This document shows positions 43,448-53,988 of a stretch of DNA of 58,941 nucleotides, piece by piece. Source of the stretch: an uncultured Acidaminococcus sp. (GTDB taxonomy: Bacteria; Bacillota; Negativicutes; Acidaminococcales; Acidaminococcaceae); assembly GCA_900315205.1 (NCBI GenBank), contig OMYF01000009.1, positions 1 to 58,941 of the forward strand, given 5' to 3'. Positions within the stretch are counted from its first letter, which is position 1. The number at the start of each line of letters is the position of its first letter. Both the position numbers and the translations under genes were made by a program. The notes below the pieces were generated by a model. It ran no database searches. It was not told the DNA's origin and saw only the letters and a list, made by a program, of their open reading frames with translations.

Positions 43448-43762
43448 TTATTGGATTTCCGCCACGACTTGTCCGGCTGACACCTGGCTGCCAGGCTGAA
43501 CAGTTACGGAGACCACCTTGCCGCTGCAGTTCGCCCGCGCGGCCGGTGCGCTCCCGGCCAGAGTCTTTACGGAAACAAGCACCGTCCCTTCCGAGACCGA
43601 CGTCCCGACTGAAACCACGGATACGACCTGTCCGGACAAACTGCTTGTCTGGACTTTTCCCGCCGCTGCAGAGCAGATGCCCACTGCCAGGGCGGCAATC
43701 ACAAGGGCACAGGCCCAGATTTTTTTATGATAGGCTTTGATTCTTTCCATCATGGTACTCAT
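43448..43762 (-). CDS. Small membrane-anchored biotinyl/lipoyl-fold protein
   Basis: This 104-residue protein has an N-terminal membrane helix or signal (about 14-34) and a compact beta-rich domain. The GTSVSEGTVLVSVKTL and VTVQPGSQVSAGQVVAEIQ segments match the biotinyl/lipoyl hammerhead half-motifs. The usual Met-Lys-Met attachment hairpin is replaced (TLAGSAPA), so it is unlikely to be biotinylated; it may be an HlyD-like structural hairpin. The start could also be ATG 43753 or 43750. It has its own promoter, and the function is unknown. Confidence 0.6.
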   Translation of the reverse strand: MSTMMERIKAYHKKIWACALVIAALAVGICSAAAGKVQTSSLSGQVVSVVSVGTSVSEGTVLVSVKTLAGSAPAARANCSGKVVSVTVQPGSQVSAGQVVAEIQ

Positions 43763-43788
43763 CTCCCTCCATGACTTTTTATTAGTTT

Positions 43789-43818
43789 ATTATATATCGA
43801 AACTGATACGGGGTGCAA
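43789..43818 (-). promoter_or_regulatory. Promoter of the biotinyl-fold gene
   Basis: TTGCAC (43813-43818), an 18-bp spacer and TATAAT (43789-43794) lie 27 bases above the first start codon. Confidence 0.55.
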
Positions 43819-43906
43819 GGCAAAAAATACCCCTCGCCCGAACGGCCGCTGTCAGTGATGCTCCCGTCCAGCCCCGCTCCCGCACCTTTCCGGAGCGGCC
43901 GCAGGA

Positions 43907-45331
43907 TCACCGGGGCAGCAGTCCCAGTGCCACCCGGACAGGCCGCTCGCTGCCGTCCGACGGATCATTCATGATGCGGCCGCCCACGACCATTTCGCTC
44001 GAACCGCCGCCGTCGAAGTTCATGGCCCTGTCCGCGCCGAGGCTCACGAAATAGCGGGCCAGTTCACCGAGTGTCATTCCGGCGCTGGCACTGGAACGGC
44101 CGTCAGCCACGACGATGAGGACCGTCCCGTCGCGCTTGATGCCCACTGCCGTCCGGGGCGCCCGGGTGGAAGCGATGTCCGGAGCGATCTCTTCTTCAGC
44201 CGAAGTCACCCGTACGGCCCCGTCATAGACGAGGAGCGGTCCCGCCGTCCCCACAGAAGGCGCTGCGTCCGCTTCGGGAGAACCCAGCGTCGTCCGGATC
44301 GTCACGGGGTCATTGACCTGGATCCCGTCGAGGAATGCCGCGGCAGGGCCATTCCCGGAAAGGACCACCATATTCCAGAACATAGGCATGTTGCCCTTTC
44401 CCTTGTTGATTGCCCGGCCATTCCGGACAGCCACTTCCGTACCATAGGAATTGGTATCCGTCGAGTCATCATACCCATTGTTGTAGTAGATCAGATCGTT
44501 TTCCAGGCGCATCCGGTTCAGGCCCGTGATATCCATGGACTGGCCGTCCCTGCGCGTAACCGTTCCTGTAAAAGCAAGACGGGGCAGGATCGCCGCGGAA
44601 CCATCCTTGCGGATCACAAGCCCCGTCCGCGGGGTCGATTCCATACCGAGCCACTTCTGATTGATCTTGAGGTTCCCGACGACCCAGATATCGCTGTCAA
44701 AATAAGAAGCGTTCACGAGTGCTTTGGCGCCGGACCGGCGGGCGATCATCGTCAGTGTCCCCTTCTGGATCGTATGGCCGTACCCCGGGATGAAAGCAAG
44801 ACGGTAAGCGCTCCCGGGCGCCACGGCAAGGATATACGTGTTGACATTGCCCGCGCCCAGATCAACGGATTCTTCCCGGTAGGTGACACCTCTGGCGAGG
44901 GCCCGGCCCTTTTCCGTCCCGGCCGCAGCCGGCTGCGAAGAAGCATCTTTCGGGAAGTCCAGGACCAGGCGTCCCGGCTTTTTCAGCAGAAAGATCTTAT
45001 AATTGTCCGGTACAGCTCCCCGGAAAGTCACGACGAGGCGGCTCTTTTTGCCGACAGGTTCCAGTACAGCTTCACGGATCCGTGCATCCCGGACGCGGAC
45101 GGTCTGTGTCCGATCCGTGCTGCCCTCCAGGGCGATGATCAGCTTTTTGCCGGACGTCTCCGCCCTGTACCTGACCGGTTCATCCACATCCATGACGATG
45201 CGGGCCCGCGTATCCTTGACGCCTCCCCGCAGACGGCTGATCTTGGCAGCCTGTGCCGTGGTAAGAGTCAGGCTGCACAGCAAACCTGCAAGGACGGCGC
45301 GGCCCAGCCACTTTTTCAACTGATTCTGCAT
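43907..45331 (-). CDS. AMIN-domain phosphodiester glycosidase (NAGPA-like) protein
   Basis: This 474-residue exported protein has a signal peptide (1-28). An AMIN-like beta domain follows (about 30-128, ARIVMDVDEPVRYRAE to GRLVLDFPKD), which in other proteins binds peptidoglycan. Then comes a NAGPA/DUF2233 phosphodiester glycosidase domain (about 180-474) with ALVNASYFDSD, RTAVGIKRDGTVLIVVADGRS and the family hallmark AMNFDGGGSSEMVV. It probably removes phosphodiester-linked sugars from a wall or surface polymer; the substrate is unknown. It follows mreB after a terminator. Confidence 0.82.
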   Translation of the reverse strand: MQNQLKKWLGRAVLAGLLCSLTLTTAQAAKISRLRGGVKDTRARIVMDVDEPVRYRAETSGKKLIIALEGSTDRTQTVRVRDARIREAVLEPVGKKSRLVVTFRGAVPDNYKIFLLKKPGRLVLDFPKDASSQPAAAGTEKGRALARGVTYREESVDLGAGNVNTYILAVAPGSAYRLAFIPGYGHTIQKGTLTMIARRSGAKALVNASYFDSDIWVVGNLKINQKWLGMESTPRTGLVIRKDGSAAILPRLAFTGTVTRRDGQSMDITGLNRMRLENDLIYYNNGYDDSTDTNSYGTEVAVRNGRAINKGKGNMPMFWNMVVLSGNGPAAAFLDGIQVNDPVTIRTTLGSPEADAAPSVGTAGPLLVYDGAVRVTSAEEEIAPDIASTRAPRTAVGIKRDGTVLIVVADGRSSASAGMTLGELARYFVSLGADRAMNFDGGGSSEMVVGGRIMNDPSDGSERPVRVALGLLPR

Positions 45332-45374
45332 ATTTCCACTCCTGTTTTCCGCGCCGGCAGTTCCTGTCCTGCCG

Positions 45375-45404
45375 ACGAAAAAGGACGCCCTTTCCGGTGC
45401 GTCC
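45375..45404 (-). terminator. Terminator of the murA-mreB operon
   Basis: A GGACGC/GCGTCC stem followed by TTTTT on the minus strand. Another hairpin with AAGGGGTGC/GCACCCCTT arms (about 45428-45460) lies directly after mreB but lacks a T-run. Confidence 0.7.
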
Positions 45405-45464
45405 CCTGACTGGCTGCAGTATACAGCAAGGGGTGCAAAACCATGTGCTCCGCACCCCTTCCAT

Positions 45465-46505
45465 TCAATTTTGTTCCAGCAGCATTTCCATTACCATCGG
45501 ATTGTCCAGAGCCATGCCGGCTCCCCGTGCCACACACTCGAGCGGTTTTTCCGCAGCTGTGGTACGGACATGCATATCGGACTGGATGACATCAGCCATC
45601 CCCTCCAGGAGCGCTCCGCCCCCGGTCAGGACAATCCCCGTCTCCAGGATATCCGCGGCAAGCTCCGGCGGTGTCTTTTCGAACACCGACTGGATGCACG
45701 CCAGGATCATACCGACCGGTTCCTCCATGGCCCGCATCGTATCCCGGCTGGTCATGCGAAGCGTCGTCGGCAGGCCCGTGATCATGTCCCGGCCGCGGAT
45801 CGCCATATCCCCATGGCGTCCCAGACGGCTCACGGTGCCGATCCTTTTTTTGATGTCTTCCGCCATTTCTTCCCCGACCTGGATATTCAGGTCTTTTTTC
45901 ATATAACGGACAATGGCTTCATCGAAGCGGTTCCCGCCAATACGCAGGGAACCGGAGACGACGATGCCGCCCAGACTGATGACAGCCGCGTCCGTCGTAC
46001 CCCCGCCGATATCGACGACCATATGCCCCAGCGGTTCCCGGACATCGATGCCCGCGCCGATCGCCGCGGCAAGCGGGGCCTCGATCAGGAGGGTCTTGGC
46101 GGCTCCGGCCTGGGTACAGGCTTCCAGGACGGCCCGGCGCTCCACGCTTGTAATTTCCGTTGGGATACAGACCATGACGCGCGGTTTAAAGAACAGGTTC
46201 CGTCCGACGATCCTGGTGAGGACTGTATTCAGCATGCCCTGACAGGCCTCATAATCTGCCACGACCCCGCCGCGCAGCGGATGGACGACTTCGATGTGGT
46301 CGGGCGTCTTGCCCAGCATCTCATGCGCGCGCCGTCCCACTGCAACGACCTTGCCGCTGCTCCTGTCGACAGCGACAACGGAAGGTTCATCAAAGACGAC
46401 TCCGCGTCCTTTCAGATAGAGGCGAAGGTTGGCTGTTCCCAGATCAATGCCCACATCCACATTCGTGAACAGCCTGCTCATCATTCCATTTTCAAAGAAT
46501 TTCAT
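45465..46505 (-). CDS. mreB: MreB/Mbl-family rod-shape actin homologue
   Basis: This 346-residue bacterial actin has the phosphate 1 motif VDVGIDLGTANLRLY, phosphate 2 HMVVDIGGGTTDAAVISLGG, and adenosine motif IVLTGGGALLEGM. It polymerises under the inner membrane and directs cell-wall insertion. It begins 6 bases after murA and ends the small operon with it. It is closer in layout to the murA-linked Mbl/MreB of Firmicutes than to the mreBCD clusters, since no mreC or mreD follows. Confidence 0.93.
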   Translation of the reverse strand: MKFFENGMMSRLFTNVDVGIDLGTANLRLYLKGRGVVFDEPSVVAVDRSSGKVVAVGRRAHEMLGKTPDHIEVVHPLRGGVVADYEACQGMLNTVLTRIVGRNLFFKPRVMVCIPTEITSVERRAVLEACTQAGAAKTLLIEAPLAAAIGAGIDVREPLGHMVVDIGGGTTDAAVISLGGIVVSGSLRIGGNRFDEAIVRYMKKDLNIQVGEEMAEDIKKRIGTVSRLGRHGDMAIRGRDMITGLPTTLRMTSRDTMRAMEEPVGMILACIQSVFEKTPPELAADILETGIVLTGGGALLEGMADVIQSDMHVRTTAAEKPLECVARGAGMALDNPMVMEMLLEQN

Positions 46506-46511
46506 CGCAGC

Positions 46512-47771
46512 TTATCCTACCCGGCTGATGTCAGCGCCTAATTTCGTAAATTTGCTGACCAGGTTCTCATACCCGCGGTCGATGTGATAGATATCCGTAA
46601 TTTCCGTCGTGCCGTCCGCCACCAGGCCGGCCAGTACCATCGCTGCCCCGGCCCGCAGATCCGTTGCCCGGACCTGGCAGCCGTACAGCTTGGGCACGCC
46701 TTCGATAAGGGCAGCCCGGCCGCCGCTCGTCTTGATGTTGGCTCCCATGCGCAGCAGTTCATCCACATGCATGAAACGGTTCTCGAATACTGTTTCGAGG
46801 ACGGAACTCTGCCCTTTGGCAATGCACATCATCGCCATGACCTGGGCCTGCATATCCGTCGGAAAACCCGGATAGGGCATGGTCTTGATAGTGATCGGCT
46901 TCAGTTCGCGGGGACCGACGACGTGGACATCGTTGATGCCTTCCTCCACGATGCAGCCGGCTTCGCGCAGCTTGGCGATGAGCGGTTTCAGATGCTCACA
47001 GAGCACATTCTCCACTTTGATGTCGCCCTGGGTCATAGCCCCGGCCACCATAAAAGTCCCGGCTTCGATCCGGTCAGGGATGACCATATGCTCACCGCCC
47101 GGCATGCTCTTTACGCCGTCGATGCGGATGGCCGTCGTGCCGGCGCCTCTGACCTTGCCGCCCATCACATTGATATAGTTGGCCAGGTCCACGATTTCCG
47201 GTTCCTGGGCCGCATTCTCGACAATCGTCGTGCCCTTGGCCATGGATGCCGCCATCATCAGGTTCTCCGTAGCACCCACGCTCGGGAAATCAAGATAGAT
47301 GGTCGTGCCCGTCAGGCCGTTCGGCGCCAGCGCTTCCACACTGCCGTGGCTCTGCTTGATGGTCGCACCCAGGGCTTCGAAACCCTTCAGATGGATATCG
47401 ATGGGACGGGTGCCGATGGCACAGCCGCCCGGCAGGGAAATCTTGGCCCGGCCCACGCGGGCAAGCAGGGATCCCATCACAAGAAAAGAAGCCCGCATCG
47501 TACTGACAAGATCGTACGGAGCTTCCCAGCCGGTGATATTCCTGCTGTCGATTTTCAGGACATGGGGCTCAGAGCGGTCCACCCTGATTCCCAGACATTC
47601 CAGTACTTTACAGATCGTGCTTACATCCTCCAGCTCCGGAACCTCGGCGATCTTGCTTCCCTCAGTACCCAGGACGGAGGCTGCAATGATCGGCAGCACC
47701 GCATTTTTGGCGCCGCTCACCCGCACCGTTCCATGCAGGCGGTGCCCTCCTCTAACGATCAGTTTTTCCAC
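46512..47771 (-). CDS. murA: MurA, UDP-GlcNAc enolpyruvyl transferase
   Basis: This 419-residue enzyme starts peptidoglycan precursor synthesis by transferring enolpyruvate to UDP-GlcNAc. Lys22 lies in [10 protein letters not shown], and the fosfomycin-target Cys117 lies in [16 protein letters not shown] 47771 was chosen over an upstream ATG extension of 33 codons because it gives the standard N terminus and has a GGAAAG site. A Cys at 117 predicts fosfomycin sensitivity of the enzyme. Confidence 0.95.
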   Translation of the reverse strand: MEKLIVRGGHRLHGTVRVSGAKNAVLPIIAASVLGTEGSKIAEVPELEDVSTICKVLECLGIRVDRSEPHVLKIDSRNITGWEAPYDLVSTMRASFLVMGSLLARVGRAKISLPGGCAIGTRPIDIHLKGFEALGATIKQSHGSVEALAPNGLTGTTIYLDFPSVGATENLMMAASMAKGTTIVENAAQEPEIVDLANYINVMGGKVRGAGTTAIRIDGVKSMPGGEHMVIPDRIEAGTFMVAGAMTQGDIKVENVLCEHLKPLIAKLREAGCIVEEGINDVHVVGPRELKPITIKTMPYPGFPTDMQAQVMAMMCIAKGQSSVLETVFENRFMHVDELLRMGANIKTSGGRAALIEGVPKLYGCQVRATDLRAGAAMVLAGLVADGTTEITDIYHIDRGYENLVSKFTKLGADISRVG

Positions 47772-47787
47772 GCTCTTTCCACACCTT

Positions 47788-48231
47788 TCACTTCTCATTC
47801 TTCTTACGCTGCCCGGTCCCCAGGCCCATCCGCTGCCGGTGGCGCTGCTGCTGGTCGGCAAGTTCCTCATCCAGCCGCTGGCGCATTTCCTCCCGGGAAC
47901 GTCTGATCTGTTCTTTTTCCTTTACATAGGCCTCTGGATTTTCCTTTTTCTTTGCGTGCTGCTGCTTTTCCCAGTCGCGGCGCCGCGCCTCCGCTTTTTC
48001 CCTCCGGACACGCGATCTTTTCCGTTTCAGGATTTCCCGGATCTGCCGCTTGGAAAGCGGCCCCTGGTGGATGAACTGATAACGGCGGATCAGATAGATC
48101 AGGAACGACGGAAAAAACAAAGCTGTGGATACGATCCACATGTTCCGGTGACGGATCCCGATCTTTTTCGTATCATAGATGACGAACGCGACAAGCACAC
48201 ACAGCACAGCAACCTGAATCAACCCCTGCAA
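47788..48231 (-). CDS. Small membrane protein with basic/acidic helical tail
   Basis: This 147-residue protein has two N-terminal hydrophobic helices (about 3-19 and 31-48) and then a highly charged helical tail (about 55-147, rich in Arg, Lys, Glu and Gln). I do not recognise a family and no catalytic motif is visible. It is the first gene of an operon with murA (16 bases on) and mreB, so a role in wall synthesis is possible but only inferred. Confidence 0.7.
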   Translation of the reverse strand: MQGLIQVAVLCVLVAFVIYDTKKIGIRHRNMWIVSTALFFPSFLIYLIRRYQFIHQGPLSKRQIREILKRKRSRVRREKAEARRRDWEKQQHAKKKENPEAYVKEKEQIRRSREEMRQRLDEELADQQQRHRQRMGLGTGQRKKNEK

Positions 48232-48308
48232 CTCTGGACGGCCCCCTCTCCTCCATCGTCAAAAGGCACATTTTCCTTGTGCTGTCAAAGCCTAAGCTTA
48301 TCTCATAG

Positions 48309-48314
48309 ATTATA
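48309..48314 (-). promoter_or_regulatory. Candidate promoter of the murA-mreB operon
   Basis: An extended -10 (TGG-TATAAT) lies 78 bases above the first gene, with no clear -35. The same TGG-TATAAT form is used by porin gene 2. Confidence 0.5.
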
Positions 48315-48386
48315 CCATAGTTGAAAAGTTGGGAAAAGTAGCAGACCGCAGGCCCGTCAAAGCTTCCTGCACCGCGCCGCTGCGGT

Positions 48387-48422
48387 AAAAAAAAGACCGC
48401 CGCGGATAAAATCCACAGCAGC
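48387..48422 (-). terminator. Terminator of the ATP synthase operon
   Basis: A minus-strand hairpin (CTGCTGTGGAT with ATCCGCGGCGG, 11 bp with three G-U pairs) is followed by eight T residues within ten bases. It lies about 60 bases after the small gene at 48482-48670. Confidence 0.75.
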
Positions 48423-48481
48423 CTCCCTCTTGCCAGTAAAAATACGAAAGAACGCAACCCGGCCCATCCTTATTTACTTAT

Positions 48482-48670
48482 TTAAAATGAGGAGTGGATC
48501 CTGATCCGGTCAGCCAGGATATTATAATACGTTTCCTTCTCCAGGATCGTCTGTTTCAGTCTTTTTCTTGATTCCTCAGTAGTTGCCCTCGACAGCTGTT
48601 CATTCAGTTCCACAAGCTCAGCGCGCAGCTGCCCCATCTTGCTGGCGGCCATTTTACTGATAAAGTCCAT
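48482..48670 (-). CDS. Small hypothetical protein at the end of the atp operon
   Basis: This 62-residue, mostly helical charged protein (QLRAELVELNEQLSRATTEES and a second helix) has no recognised domain. It follows atpC by 46 bases without a terminator between, and the operon terminator lies after it. The coding case rests on position and a clean frame with a SD-like GGGGG upstream. Confidence 0.55.
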   Translation of the reverse strand: MDFISKMAASKMGQLRAELVELNEQLSRATTEESRKRLKQTILEKETYYNILADRIRIHSSF

Positions 48671-48716
48671 GGCGGCTGTCCCCCTTTTTGGAGACGCCTT
48701 CCCGGCTCTTTCCTTC

Positions 48717-49154
48717 TCACGGGATCGGGAATGGTTCCACCCGGTTCACGAGAGAAGCCGTCTTCAGCCGAGCCTGCGCCCGTCTCAACACTTTTTCCGT
48801 ATGTTCAATATCCGTCAGGGCATCAGGGTGTTCCAGCCGCCTCAGGGCTTCGTCCCGGATGCCTTCATATTTGGCCACATCGATATCTTCCGCTTTCTGG
48901 GCCCGCGGGGTCAGGATCACGACCCGGTTCGACTTGACCTCCGCAAAGCCGCCTTCCACATATAATAGCATAACATGGTTGTCCCCATCTTGCAACTTCA
49001 GTGTGCCTTCACCAAGGACAGCAACCATGGGCCCATGGTTTGCCAGGATGCCCACGCCGCCCGTTACCGTATTCAGGAGCACGTAGGCGATATCCTTCCT
49101 TTTCATCAGGTACTGATCCGGAGTCAGGACCTCAAGACTCATAAGATTGGCCAT
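48717..49154 (-). CDS. atpC: ATP synthase epsilon subunit
   Basis: This 145-residue central-stalk subunit has an N-terminal beta-sandwich (MSLEVLTPDQYLMKRKDIAYVLLNTVTGGVGILANHGPMVA) and a C-terminal helical hairpin (about 92-140) that in other species can inhibit rotation. It begins one base after atpD. Confidence 0.93.
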   Translation of the reverse strand: MANLMSLEVLTPDQYLMKRKDIAYVLLNTVTGGVGILANHGPMVAVLGEGTLKLQDGDNHVMLLYVEGGFAEVKSNRVVILTPRAQKAEDIDVAKYEGIRDEALRRLEHPDALTDIEHTEKVLRRAQARLKTASLVNRVEPFPIP

Positions 49155-49155
49155 G

Positions 49156-50649
<1,494 letters not shown>

Positions 50650-51558
50650 TTACTTCAGCGCCTCAGCACCGCCTACAATTTCGTTGATTTCCGTCGTAAT
50701 GCTGGACTGGCGCACCTTCTGATAATGGATGCGCAGCTTGCCCAGCAGCGTATTGGCGTTATCCGTAGCCGTCGTCATCGCAGTCATACGGGCCGCGAGC
50801 TCACTGGCTGCACTCTGGATAAACGCCGTAAAGATCTGGCTCCGCAGGTAGTACTGAGCCAGATAGGGCAGCATCTTCCCCGCCTCCGGCTCATAGATCA
50901 GAGTCGGGAAATCCGTGCTGTCGCTGTCGTCCCAGACGGTCTGCGCCTTTTCTTCCTCGTCATCACCGAACCTGGTCCTGATGGGCAGGAGCTGCTCGGT
51001 CCGCGGAACCTGGACCATGGCAGATTTGAAGTACGTATAGATGATATCGACTTCATCCACTTCATGATGGATGAACATGCCCGCCACGCAGTCCGCCAGT
51101 TCCTCCGCCGCCTCAAAAGTCGGCTTCTCGGAAAAACCTTCCCAGTGCCTGACCACATTGAGAGCCCGGTGCTGCAGTCCGATCCTCACCTGTTTTCCCA
51201 CGGCGATCAGGGGAGAATCCTCCTTGCCGCGCAGTTCGATCGCTGTATGCTTGACCACATTGCTGTTATAGGCACCGGCCAGTCCCTTGTCGGAACCGAT
51301 GACGATATAGGCCGTCTTGTAGACCGGCCGCTGCTCCAGCAGCGGATTTTCGGCAGGGTCCAGATGGGCCAGCACGGACGGGTCGCTGATGGCTTCCTGG
51401 ATCAGATCCTTCAGCTTGCGGGCAAAAGGCGCGCTTGTGGCCGCCCGCTGCTCTGCCTGATGCATCCGTGCCGAAGCGACCATCTGCATGGCTCCCGTAA
51501 TCTTGCCGATGCTGCCCACAGTCTTCATGTGAGCCCGGATCCCACTTGTATTGGCCAT
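50650..51558 (-). CDS. atpG: ATP synthase gamma subunit
   Basis: This 302-residue rotor shaft has the conserved N-terminal helix (IRAHMKTVGSIGKITGAMQMVASARM) and C-terminal helix (RMTAMTTATDNANTLLGKLRIHYQKVRQSSITTEINEIVGG). A mid-domain segment (about 195-230, GDDEEEKAQTVWDDSDSTD) is an acidic loop longer than in E. coli. It begins 4 bases after the alpha gene. Confidence 0.94.
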   Translation of the reverse strand: MANTSGIRAHMKTVGSIGKITGAMQMVASARMHQAEQRAATSAPFARKLKDLIQEAISDPSVLAHLDPAENPLLEQRPVYKTAYIVIGSDKGLAGAYNSNVVKHTAIELRGKEDSPLIAVGKQVRIGLQHRALNVVRHWEGFSEKPTFEAAEELADCVAGMFIHHEVDEVDIIYTYFKSAMVQVPRTEQLLPIRTRFGDDEEEKAQTVWDDSDSTDFPTLIYEPEAGKMLPYLAQYYLRSQIFTAFIQSAASELAARMTAMTTATDNANTLLGKLRIHYQKVRQSSITTEINEIVGGAEALK

Positions 51559-51562
51559 ATGC

Positions 51563-53431
51563 TTATCCCTTCTTCAGTACGGCATCCTCCTCGGTCGGCT
51601 CAAACAGCCTGGAAAAATCATCCAGTGCCTCATCGAGGTTATGCTTCGTTTCATCGGTCAGTTTTCCATCATGTTTGATGGCAGCGGGAACAGCACCATA
51701 ATGGGTGTCGATATAATTCAGCATTTCTTTTTCGTACCGGGTCACATCGTCCTGCGGAAAATCATCCAGGTATCCGTTGGTGACCGCATAAAGGCTGATT
51801 ACCTGGTCTTCCATCGAAAGAGGCTGATACTGCGGCTGCTTGAGCATTTCCGTCACGCGGGCGCCGCGGTCGAGCTGCATTTTCGTCATTTTGTCCAGAT
51901 CGGAGCCGAACTGGGCAAAAGCAGCGAGTTCCCGGTACTGGGCCAGGGTCAGACGCAGCGTGCCGGCAACGGACTTCATGGCCTTGGTCTGAGCCGAACC
52001 GCCCACACGGGATACCGAAAGGCCTGCATTGATGGCCGGACGGACACCTTCATTGAAGAGATCCGTTTCCAGATAGATCTGGCCGTCCGTGATGGAAATG
52101 ACGTTCGTCGGGATATAGCCGCTCACATCCCCGGCCTGGGTCTCGATGATCGGCAGTGCTGTCATGGAACCGCCGCCGTGTTCCTTGTTGCGGCGGCAGG
52201 CCCGTTCGAGCAGACGGGAATGCAGATAAAACACATCGCCCGGATACGCTTCACGTCCCGGCGGACGGCGCAGGAGCAGGCTCATGGCACGGTAGGCCAC
52301 GGCATGCTTGCTCAGGTCATCATAGACGATCAGCACATCTTTTCCCTGATCCATGAAATATTCCCCGACCGCAGCCCCGGCATACGGTGCCAGATACTGC
52401 ATCGGCGCTGTATCGGCAGCTGTCGCTGCCACGATGATCGTATACGGCGCAGCACCGTAGGTTTCGAACGTATGGGCCAGGCGTGCCACGGACGAGGCTT
52501 TCTGCCCGATTGCCACATAGATGCAGATGACATCCTGATCTTTCTGGTTGAGGATGGTATCGACAGCGATGGCCGTCTTGCCCGTCCCTCTGTCCCCGAT
52601 GATCAGTTCGCGCTGCCCCCGCCCGATCGGGACCAGAGCATCGACTGCCTTGATGCCGGTCTGCAGCGGTACCTTGACGGGTTCACGGGCAGCAATGCCC
52701 GGTGCCTGATGTTCGATCGGACGGCGCTCCACTCCCTGGATCGCTCCGCGCCCGTCCAGGGCCTGCCCCAGAGGGTCCACGATCCGGCCGAGCATATCTT
52801 CGCCGACAGGGATGCTCATGATCGTACCTGTCCGGCGGACAATATCCCCTTCCTTGATTTTATCCGCACCGCCCAGGAGGACGATGCCGACCTCCTTCGG
52901 CCACAGATTCTGGACCATGCCGGAAACTCCGTCATGCAGGGAAACGAGTTCTCCTGACATCGCCCCGCCAAGGCCTGTTGCCGTACAGATGCCGTCGCCG
53001 ACCGTACGGACCACACCGATTTCTTCAAGATTTACATCGTTAGAATAATCCTTGAGTCCTTTTTCAAGAGCTTCCTTGATGCCTGCCGTGCCGGAGACTC
53101 CTTCCGCATCCAGATGGATCTTCTGCATCAGCTGATCCATCCGTTCCAGCTGCCGCTTCATGGATGCATCGAAGACATGATCTCCATAACGCACAATGAC
53201 CCCGCCGACGAGGGCCGGGTCCACATTCTGCTGCTCGATGACCACATTTTTCCCAAATTTTTCGTTCAGGAGCTTCAGCAGCGTGACCGCGTCACCCTGT
53301 TCCAGGGGTCTGGCTGTCGTGATGGACACAGGCAAATCAGGACCTGCAGGAAACAGCTTCCTGTCATCGTCCGTCAGATTGAGACGGTCCAGGATCTGCT
53401 TCCAGAGTTCATTTCTGTTCGTCGATTCCAT
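51563..53431 (-). CDS. atpA: ATP synthase alpha subunit with fused delta C-terminal domain
   Basis: This 622-residue protein is about 115 residues longer than a normal alpha subunit (about 505). Residues about 33-103 match the C-terminal domain of delta (AtpH): [10 protein letters not shown], then [20 protein letters not shown] and MKRQLERM, against the delta pattern ending [22 protein letters not shown] in E. coli. From about residue 115 ([17 protein letters not shown]) to the end is a complete alpha subunit with a P-loop ([11 protein letters not shown]) and the [10 protein letters not shown] segment. The frame is continuous with no internal start of good quality. The operon order is atpI, B, E, F, this gene, G, D, C, with no separate atpH. 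The N-terminal helical domain of delta is missing. The ribosome site before ATG 53431 is weak (AAAGG). Confidence 0.9.
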   Translation of the reverse strand: MESTNRNELWKQILDRLNLTDDDRKLFPAGPDLPVSITTARPLEQGDAVTLLKLLNEKFGKNVVIEQQNVDPALVGGVIVRYGDHVFDASMKRQLERMDQLMQKIHLDAEGVSGTAGIKEALEKGLKDYSNDVNLEEIGVVRTVGDGICTATGLGGAMSGELVSLHDGVSGMVQNLWPKEVGIVLLGGADKIKEGDIVRRTGTIMSIPVGEDMLGRIVDPLGQALDGRGAIQGVERRPIEHQAPGIAAREPVKVPLQTGIKAVDALVPIGRGQRELIIGDRGTGKTAIAVDTILNQKDQDVICIYVAIGQKASSVARLAHTFETYGAAPYTIIVAATAADTAPMQYLAPYAGAAVGEYFMDQGKDVLIVYDDLSKHAVAYRAMSLLLRRPPGREAYPGDVFYLHSRLLERACRRNKEHGGGSMTALPIIETQAGDVSGYIPTNVISITDGQIYLETDLFNEGVRPAINAGLSVSRVGGSAQTKAMKSVAGTLRLTLAQYRELAAFAQFGSDLDKMTKMQLDRGARVTEMLKQPQYQPLSMEDQVISLYAVTNGYLDDFPQDDVTRYEKEMLNYIDTHYGAVPAAIKHDGKLTDETKHNLDEALDDFSRLFEPTEEDAVLKKG

Positions 53432-53466
53432 ACCTTTACCAACTGCCTCCCAAGGGACAAGCCCTT

Positions 53467-53958
53467 TTATTGATTCTTCTCCGCCATGGTCTGGTCCGTC
53501 ACGCGGGCCACAAGATCATGGTCTGCCTGGGATGCCAGTTTCTGTTCCAGGACGCGCCCGGCAATTTCTGTACTCAGGGCAATGACCTGTTCACGGACTT
53601 CCAGGAGAGCTTTCTTCCTTTCAGCCTCCACCCGTTCCCGTCCGCTGGCCAGGATCTCTTCCCGTTCCTTCTGGGCCTTGGCCAGGGTCTCATCATGCAG
53701 CTGCTGCGCCTGCGCATTCGCCCGGGCGATGATGTTGTTGGCTTCCTTGCGCGCTTCCTTCATCTTTTCAGCATACTGCTGCTTCAGCGCTTCTGCGTCC
53801 TTCCGTGCATTCTCCGCGTTGTCCATATCCTTTACGATCCGCATACGGCGGTCGTCCATGGCCTTCAGCAGCGGCTTGTAGGCAAACTTTGCCAAAATCC
53901 ACAAGAGGATCAGAAAATTGACAACCTGAGCGATTAATGTGTAGTTGATACTTACCAC
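53467..53958 (-). CDS. atpF: ATP synthase b subunit
   Basis: This 163-residue peripheral-stalk protein has one N-terminal membrane helix (about 5-25, [23 protein letters not shown]) and a long right-handed coiled-coil helix (about 30-155). It normally binds delta at its C-terminal end; here the only delta-like partner is fused to alpha. It lies 35 bases before the alpha gene. Confidence 0.94.
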   Translation of the reverse strand: MVSINYTLIAQVVNFLILLWILAKFAYKPLLKAMDDRRMRIVKDMDNAENARKDAEALKQQYAEKMKEARKEANNIIARANAQAQQLHDETLAKAQKEREEILASGRERVEAERKKALLEVREQVIALSTEIAGRVLEQKLASQADHDLVARVTDQTMAEKNQ

Positions 53959-53988
53959 GCCTTACACTTCCTTTCCTCCCGGGACCCC

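Noticed and set aside
53432..53466. A hidden short atpH between atpF and the alpha gene
   Set aside because: The gap is only 35 bases, and no other frame in the atp region shows delta-like sequence.
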